NCBI GenBank assembly: GCA_031370485.1
Contig: JANMQK010000243.1
Coordinates: 1 to 13,242, forward strand
Length of the DNA stretch: 13,242 nt
Source: JANMQK01 sp031370485
GTDB lineage: Bacteria > Acidobacteriota > Polarisedimenticolia > Gp22-AA2
Reading direction: 5' to 3'
Positions 10,050 to 13,242 of this stretch are shown here, one piece after another. The position numbers and the translations under genes are program-made. Positions within the stretch are counted from its first letter, which is position 1. Each line of letters begins with the position of its first letter. The notes below the pieces were generated by a model that was not told the origin of the DNA, made no database searches, and worked only from the letters and a program-made list of their open reading frames with translations.

Positions 10050-10447
10050 CGTTTCCCCCCCTCACCCTTGAACATCTTGAGCATGCGGTCGGTGATCAGG
10101 AAGCCGCTCACGATGTTGGTCATCGAGGCGAAGAGTGCTATCGCCCCGAGGATGCGGATGGGGAGCGGGTCGTCGGAGCCCGTGACGATGATCGAACCGA
10201 CCACCGCGATGGCAGAGATGGCGTTGGTGATCGACATCAGCGGCGTGTGCAGCAGGCGCGACACGCGGCGGATCACCCCGACGCCGATGAACGTCGCGAG
10301 CATGAACACGAAGAGCATCGACCAGTAGTCGAGCAACTCCCCGCCTCCGGCCGCCTCATCGCCCGCGGACGCCAGCGCCCGCGCCGCGAAGGCCGGCGCG
10401 AGGGCGATCAGCGTGGTCGCAAGGATTGCCTTCCGTCGTACGGACAT
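10046..10447 (-). CDS. pntAB: NAD(P) transhydrogenase subunit alpha part 2, with N-terminal signal-like extension
   Basis: 133 residues. It is the small membrane subunit that corresponds to the C-terminal part of E. coli PntA and is separate in three-subunit enzymes. The family signature LHTPLMSITNAISAI is at 66-80, with three predicted membrane helices at about 40-60, 75-90 and 95-117. The first 36 residues are unusual: a basic start, a hydrophobic core (8-20), an ALA-type cleavage site near 27 and a Gly/Ala-rich linker. This reads as a signal peptide or extra helix not seen in compact homologues. An AAGGAG ribosome site (10458-10463) lies 10 nt before ATG 10447 and supports this start. It follows pntAA by 55 bp and overlaps pntB by 4 bp. 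Confidence 0.93.
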
Positions 10448-10457
10448 ACGCGTTCGT

Positions 10458-10463
10458 CTCCTT
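10458..10463 (-). promoter_or_regulatory. Ribosome binding site for the pntAB start
   Basis: The leftward strand reads AAGGAG 10 nt before ATG 10447. It supports keeping the signal-like N-terminal extension of PntAB in the protein. Confidence 0.6.
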
Positions 10464-10502
10464 TCGTGAGTATGGGGACTGCGAGGACCGGGAACCCGAT
10501 CC

Positions 10503-11672
10503 TCAGCCGCGCGCTCCGCCCGCGCCGGCGGTCTGCAGGGCCTCGTTCGTCCTGGCGTTCAGGATCTCCCCCTTGTGCGTGATGATCGAGCCTTTCTGGA
10601 TGTCGTCGGACAGATCGAGCTGGAACGTCTTGTCCTTGGTGAAGGCAAGCAGGAAAGCCGTGAGGTTCCGGGAAAACAGCAGGCTGGCGTGCATCGGCAT
10701 CGAGGACGGCAGGTTCAGGGGAGCGAGGATTTTCACGCCGTTCTCGGTCGCGGTTTCGCCGAGGCGCGACAGCTCGCAGTTGCCGCCGCCGTCCGCGCCC
10801 AGGTCGACGATGATCGACCCGGGCCGCATCTTCCGGACCATGGCCGCCGTGACGAGCTTCGGCGCGAAAACCCCGCCGATGAGCGCCGTGGTGATCACGA
10901 CGTCGGCCGCGGCGCACTGCTCGACGAGCAGCTCCTGCTGCCGGGCCTTGTCCTCCTCGGAGAGGGCCCCCGCGTAACCGCCGCCGGCCGCGGCGCTCTG
11001 CTTGAGCTCGATCCCGACGTACTTGGCCCCCACGCTCTCGATCTGCTCTTTGACCTCGGGCCGGACGTCGGTGGCGACGACGTTCGCGCCCAGCCGCCGG
11101 GCCGTGGCGATCGCCTGCAGCCCGGCGACGGCGGCGCCGATCACGAAGACCCGCGCGGGAAACACCGTCCCCGCGGCGGTCATGAACATGGGGAAATACC
11201 GGCCCAGCTCCCCGGCCGCGAGCAGCACCCCCTTGTACCCGGCGATGTTCGCCATCGAGGAAAGGGTGTCCATGGCCTGCGCCCGGGTCGTCCTGGGGAT
11301 CGCGTCCGTCGAGAACGCGCTGACCTTGTGCGCTGCCAGCGCGCGGACGACCTCCAGGTTCCGGAGAGGCATGAGCGAACCGATCAGCACCGACCCCGGC
11401 CGCATCCACTGCACCTCGTTCCGGCCCGCCGCGTCGACGGACGGCGCGTTCACGGTGAGGACGATGTCGGCCGAGCCGAGGATCGCCGCCGCATCGGTCT
11501 CCACCGCGGCCCCCGTCGCGCGGTAGGCTTCGTCCGTGTAAAACGCCGCCTCCCCCGCGCCGCCCTCGACGGCGACCGTGTACCCCGCCTGGATGAGCTT
11601 CTTGCAGGACTCGGGAGTGAGCGCGACCCGGCGCTCTCCCGGACGAGATTCTCTTGGAACGACCAGTTTCAT
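10503..11672 (-). CDS. pntAA: NAD(P) transhydrogenase subunit alpha part 1, NAD(H)-binding
   Basis: 389 residues, the usual length for the soluble domain I that binds NAD(H), with the alanine dehydrogenase/PNT fold. The N-terminus MKLVVPRESRPGERRVALTP is characteristic. Residues 121-146 hold the STDAIPRTTRAQAMDTLSS segment followed by MANIAGYKG, which E. coli PntA also shows in related form. The NAD Rossmann loop at 179-184 reads GAAVAG, whereas the E. coli and R. rubrum enzymes have Gly at the third position; the acidic residue after strand 2 is present (TDVRPE, 201-206). RPGSIIVDLGADGGGNCE (283-300) and the C-terminal FTKDKTFQLDLSDDI segment (344-358) are also conserved. An AGGAG site lies 11 nt before ATG 11672. 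It follows the ACT gene by 63 bp and precedes pntAB by 55 bp, so one operon is likely. Confidence 0.96.
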   Translation of the reverse strand: MKLVVPRESRPGERRVALTPESCKKLIQAGYTVAVEGGAGEAAFYTDEAYRATGAAVETDAAAILGSADIVLTVNAPSVDAAGRNEVQWMRPGSVLIGSLMPLRNLEVVRALAAHKVSAFSTDAIPRTTRAQAMDTLSSMANIAGYKGVLLAAGELGRYFPMFMTAAGTVFPARVFVIGAAVAGLQAIATARRLGANVVATDVRPEVKEQIESVGAKYVGIELKQSAAAGGGYAGALSEEDKARQQELLVEQCAAADVVITTALIGGVFAPKLVTAAMVRKMRPGSIIVDLGADGGGNCELSRLGETATENGVKILAPLNLPSSMPMHASLLFSRNLTAFLLAFTKDKTFQLDLSDDIQKGSIITHKGEILNARTNEALQTAGAGGARG

Positions 11673-11714
11673 GACCGTGATCTCTCCTGTGGGCCGGGCT
11701 CTCGTTGCCCGGGT

Positions 11715-11745
11715 CGGGCCTTAGCCCGTGCGGGCCTACAGGCCC
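11715..11745. repeat. Cluster of three overlapping GGGC hairpins between the ACT gene and pntAA
   Basis: Within 31 bases three perfect small stems can form: CGGGC/GCCCG with loop CTTA (11715-11728), GCCCG/CGGGC with loop TG (11724-11735), and GGGCC/GGCCC with loop TACA (11732-11745). They share arms, so they are mutually exclusive. The last one covers the ACT stop codon. There is no T-run, so intrinsic termination is not supported; attenuation, mRNA processing or a small dispersed palindromic repeat are possible. Confidence 0.45.
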
Positions 11746-12149
11746 ATCGTCTCGGCCGCCCTCTCGAAGTCCTCGGGGCGCACGTAGAGAACGTACCCGA
11801 AGGCGCCCCGGCCGTCGGCGACCCCCGTCGACGCGTACACGTTCACCTTGGCCTCGTTGAGCTTGACATGGATCTTTGCGAACGCGCCCAACTCATCGTC
11901 CCCCTGGACCAGCAGGGCGGTGTGGGGCCCGTCGAGCATCATTCCCGATTTTTTGGCGGCGTCCGCCATGCTCGATGTGTCCTCCGGAAAGAGGGTCAGC
12001 AAGGTCTTCGTGGGGCCGATCGGCATCCCCGTGAAGGCCAGCAGGTTGACGCCCATGCCGGCGAGCTGGGTGAGAAGCTGGTAGGCCTCGCCTGGCTCGG
12101 CGGTAAGGCACGTGTAGAAGTAGTCGGCGCGCCGGATCGTGAAAGCCAT
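11736..12149 (-). CDS. Tandem ACT-domain protein
   Basis: 137 residues from ATG 12149, which has AGGAGG (12154-12159) 4 nt upstream. Two similar halves can be seen: residues 8-70, with YFYTCLTAEPGEAYQLLTQL followed by GVNLLAFTG, and 76-135, with ALLVQGDDELGAFAKIHVKL followed by VNVYASTGV. Both follow the ACT beta-alpha-beta pattern, with a Gly before the helix only in part, and there is no catalytic domain. ACT domains usually bind amino acids or other small ligands and control a partner. The gene lies 63 bp upstream of pntAA in the same direction, so a regulatory role tied to the transhydrogenase is possible, but this is inference from position. Ligand unknown. The open frame continues upstream to 12260 without support for an earlier start. 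Confidence 0.82.
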   Translation of the reverse strand: MAFTIRRADYFYTCLTAEPGEAYQLLTQLAGMGVNLLAFTGMPIGPTKTLLTLFPEDTSSMADAAKKSGMMLDGPHTALLVQGDDELGAFAKIHVKLNEAKVNVYASTGVADGRGAFGYVLYVRPEDFERAAETMGL

Positions 12150-12153
12150 GGTT

Positions 12154-12159
12154 CCTCCT
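12154..12159 (-). promoter_or_regulatory. Ribosome binding site for the ACT-domain protein
   Basis: The leftward strand reads AGGAGG 4 nt before ATG 12149, close but strong. It decides the start in favour of 12149 over upstream in-frame codons. Confidence 0.65.
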
Positions 12160-12172
12160 CTTCTTGCCGCTT

Positions 12173-12188
12173 CGGTCCCATGGGGCCG
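12173..12188. other. Imperfect palindrome upstream of the ACT gene
   Basis: CGGTCCCATGGGGCCG is symmetric except for one pair. It lies in the 123-bp gap between the ACT and PilZ genes, about 24 bases before the ACT start. It could be an operator half-site pair, but nothing else supports this. Confidence 0.2.
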
Positions 12189-12272
12189 ATCCCGCCTGCG
12201 GAGCAGGAAAATATCGCAGCGTACGGACGATGGATACTCCACCTGACGGGTCGAGCGCAAGTCAGACGGCCC

Positions 12273-13001
12273 TCAGAGGTTGGCCGGCATCCCGGGGGTG
12301 CCGATCTGGCTCATGAGGTGGGACTCGAGCGTCGTCCGTGCCTCGGGCTGCAGCGATTTGAATTCGATCCCCATGCCGAGCGGGTCGTCGCTTCCGGAAC
12401 CCTTGCCGTGATGCCGCACCGTGCCTCCGAGGCGCAGGGTCCGGGTCGCGTCCCCCGGGCAGAAAACGATCTCGACGCCGGTGCCGACCGGATGGGGGGT
12501 GTCGGTCTTGATGTAACAGCCGCCCATGGAGAGCGATGTCATGGTGTCGTAGAGATACATCTCGGCGCCGTGAACGCCCGGCTCGCGGTGGGCGACAACC
12601 ACCTCCGTCGTGATCCGCAGCTCGCGCCGGTGCGCCGTGTCGAACAATGCCTGCAGCTTCAGGTAGAGGTCGTTCAGCCTCAGCCTGCCGCCCGTGACCA
12701 GCTCGCAGATGCCGAGTCCCTGCCGGACCGCCTCCCCTTCATTGTCCGTGGCGACACAGGCCAGGACCGGGACCCCCCGCGACGCGAACCGCTCGCGCAC
12801 GAGATCGAGGCTGGATTTTTGCTCCGTCGGCTCGGTGGGAGGACGCAGGATCACCAGGCTCGGATGCATCCTGGCGCCGCGCTCGATCTCGTCTCTCTCG
12901 GGGTGGGCCGTCATGACCTGGTAGCCGAACTTCAGGAGGGCCTGCGACAGGCCCATGAGGATCTCGTGCCGTGAGGCGACGACGAGGATCGGCTGCCGCA
13001 T
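12273..13001 (-). CDS. Degenerate receiver domain fused to a PilZ domain
   Basis: 242 residues from ATG 13001; an in-frame GTG at 13010 would add three. Residues 1-118 have the CheY-like order of strands (ILVVAS, then PSLVILRPP, then GVPVLACVA) but lack the acidic pair, which reads AS instead of DD, and the phospho-acceptor Asp, which reads R at about residue 53. It is therefore a pseudo-receiver, unlikely to be phosphorylated. Residues 123-232 look like PilZ: RRELR (125-129) gives the RxxxR c-di-GMP motif, SLSMGG (156-161) matches DxSxxG except that Ser replaces Asp/Asn, and GMGIEF (209-214) closes the fold. Binding of c-di-GMP is plausible but not secure. No Shine-Dalgarno site precedes the ATG; a TTGACA/TAGAGT promoter-like sequence ends 7 nt before it, suggesting a leaderless mRNA. 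A downstream effector role in motility, adhesion or exopolysaccharide control is typical of the family. Confidence 0.85.
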   Translation of the reverse strand: MRQPILVVASRHEILMGLSQALLKFGYQVMTAHPERDEIERGARMHPSLVILRPPTEPTEQKSSLDLVRERFASRGVPVLACVATDNEGEAVRQGLGICELVTGGRLRLNDLYLKLQALFDTAHRRELRITTEVVVAHREPGVHGAEMYLYDTMTSLSMGGCYIKTDTPHPVGTGVEIVFCPGDATRTLRLGGTVRHHGKGSGSDDPLGMGIEFKSLQPEARTTLESHLMSQIGTPGMPANL

Positions 13002-13007
13002 GGAGCG

Positions 13008-13066
13008 CACTCTAACCCCGGCGCATCGTCCCTGTCAAAACGGTGCGGAAGCGGCGCGGCCTGCGG
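13008..13066. repeat. Left arm of a perfect 59-bp inverted repeat
   Basis: Bases 13008-13066 are the exact reverse complement of 13184-13242. Identity stops on the inner side after CTGCGG. On the outer side the right arm runs into the window edge, so the true arm may be longer. The arm covers the promoter-like sequence of the PilZ gene and ends 6 bases before its ATG. Confidence 0.93.
13009..13038 (-). promoter_or_regulatory. Promoter for the receiver-PilZ gene, in the left repeat arm
   Basis: The leftward strand reads TTGACA (13038-13033), an 18-bp spacer, then TAGAGT (13014-13009), which fits TAxxxT. The start of transcription would fall at about 13001-13003, on or next to the A of ATG 13001, predicting a leaderless message. 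Confidence 0.5.
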
Positions 13067-13183
13067 CCGACGGGCACGGGTCCGGGACGCTGCGCGTCCC
13101 TCCCCTCGCTTCGCTCCGCGCCGCCCTCCGCGCTGAAAATCGCGCGGAGGGGCCCCGGCGCTCCGTCTCAGACGGCCCGCCGT
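13067..13183. other. Structured 117-bp centre of the inverted repeat, no gene
   Basis: The non-matching centre holds three further local palindromes: GGGACGC/GCGTCCC (13084-13090 and 13094-13100), CCCTCCGCGC/GCGCGGAGGG (13124-13133 and 13142-13151) with a TGAAAATC loop, and CCGTCT/AGACGG (13163-13175). No convincing coding frame was found. Together with the arms it could fold into a long branched cruciform or RNA. Confidence 0.6.
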
Positions 13184-13242
13184 CCGCAGGCCGCGCCGCT
13201 TCCGCACCGTTTTGACAGGGACGATGCGCCGGGGTTAGAGTG
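13184..13242. repeat. Right arm of a perfect 59-bp inverted repeat, cut by the window edge
   Basis: This is the exact reverse complement of 13008-13066 over all 59 bases. Because it ends at the last base of the window, its true outer end, any target-site duplication and the next gene cannot be seen. Confidence 0.93.
13212..13241 (+). promoter_or_regulatory. Mirrored outward promoter in the right repeat arm
   Basis: TTGACA (13212-13217), 18 bp, then TAGAGT (13236-13241): the same sequence as in the left arm, pointing rightward out of the window. If it works as on the left, a gene start should lie within about ten bases after 13242. Confidence 0.4.

Noticed and set aside
12150..12272. Promoter for the ACT and pnt genes in the gap after the PilZ gene
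   Set aside because: Only isolated AT-rich hexamers (such as TATTTT on the leftward strand) were found, with no -35 box at proper spacing.
10575..12974. 799-codon rightward open frame across pntAA, the ACT gene and the PilZ gene
   Set aside because: It spans three confident leftward genes and the gaps between them, as expected for a shadow frame in GC-rich DNA.
12932..13207. Small leftward open frame across the inverted repeat
   Set aside because: The product is Arg-rich low complexity, has no ribosome site, and overlaps the start of the PilZ gene in another frame.

Overview
The window is GC-rich, densely coding bacterial DNA with nine protein genes and no RNA genes, CRISPR array or transposase. 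Two large exported proteins, Cys-rich CxDGxACT modules and a C-terminal fibronectin-like module ending in a GSGTYG-type motif suggest a metagenome-derived Acidobacteriota or similar lineage. This placement is an inference from protein style, not from a marker gene.

Region 1 (1-6111) is an exported-protein locus. Leftward run a small predicted lipoprotein gene (1887-1270) and a secreted-protein gene that leaves the window at base 1 (1227 to beyond 1). Diverging from them is a rightward gene for a giant modular secreted protein (1954-6111). The partial leftward protein and the giant protein share a related N-terminal domain, so the locus holds two paralogues pointing away from each other. The giant protein carries seven exactly phased 153-bp (51-aa) FG-GAP/VCBS units, a predicted seven-bladed calcium-binding propeller, with Cys-rich modules on both sides.

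Region 2 (6140-8671) encodes a P-type ATPase of the PEEFP type, 28 bp downstream of the giant gene. Its ion cannot be named from sequence. Its 3' end overlaps the convergent pntB by 32 bp.

Region 3 (8640-12149) is a leftward operon for the proton-translocating NAD(P) transhydrogenase in three-subunit form (pntAA, pntAB, pntB), preceded by a tandem ACT-domain protein that may be a co-transcribed regulator. pntAB and pntB overlap as ATGA. The enzyme couples the proton gradient to hydride transfer from NADH to NADP+.

Region 4 (12273-13242) holds a leftward gene for a degenerate receiver domain fused to a PilZ domain. Its start lies next to a perfect 59-bp inverted repeat (13008-13066 and 13184-13242) that reaches the right edge of the window. 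Each arm carries the same outward-facing promoter-like sequence (TTGACA, 18 bp, TAGAGT). In the left arm this places the likely transcription start on or next to the ATG, which predicts a leaderless mRNA. This palindrome is the most unusual non-coding structure here; it could be a mobile or fold-back element, a mirrored divergent promoter, or an assembly artefact at a contig end.
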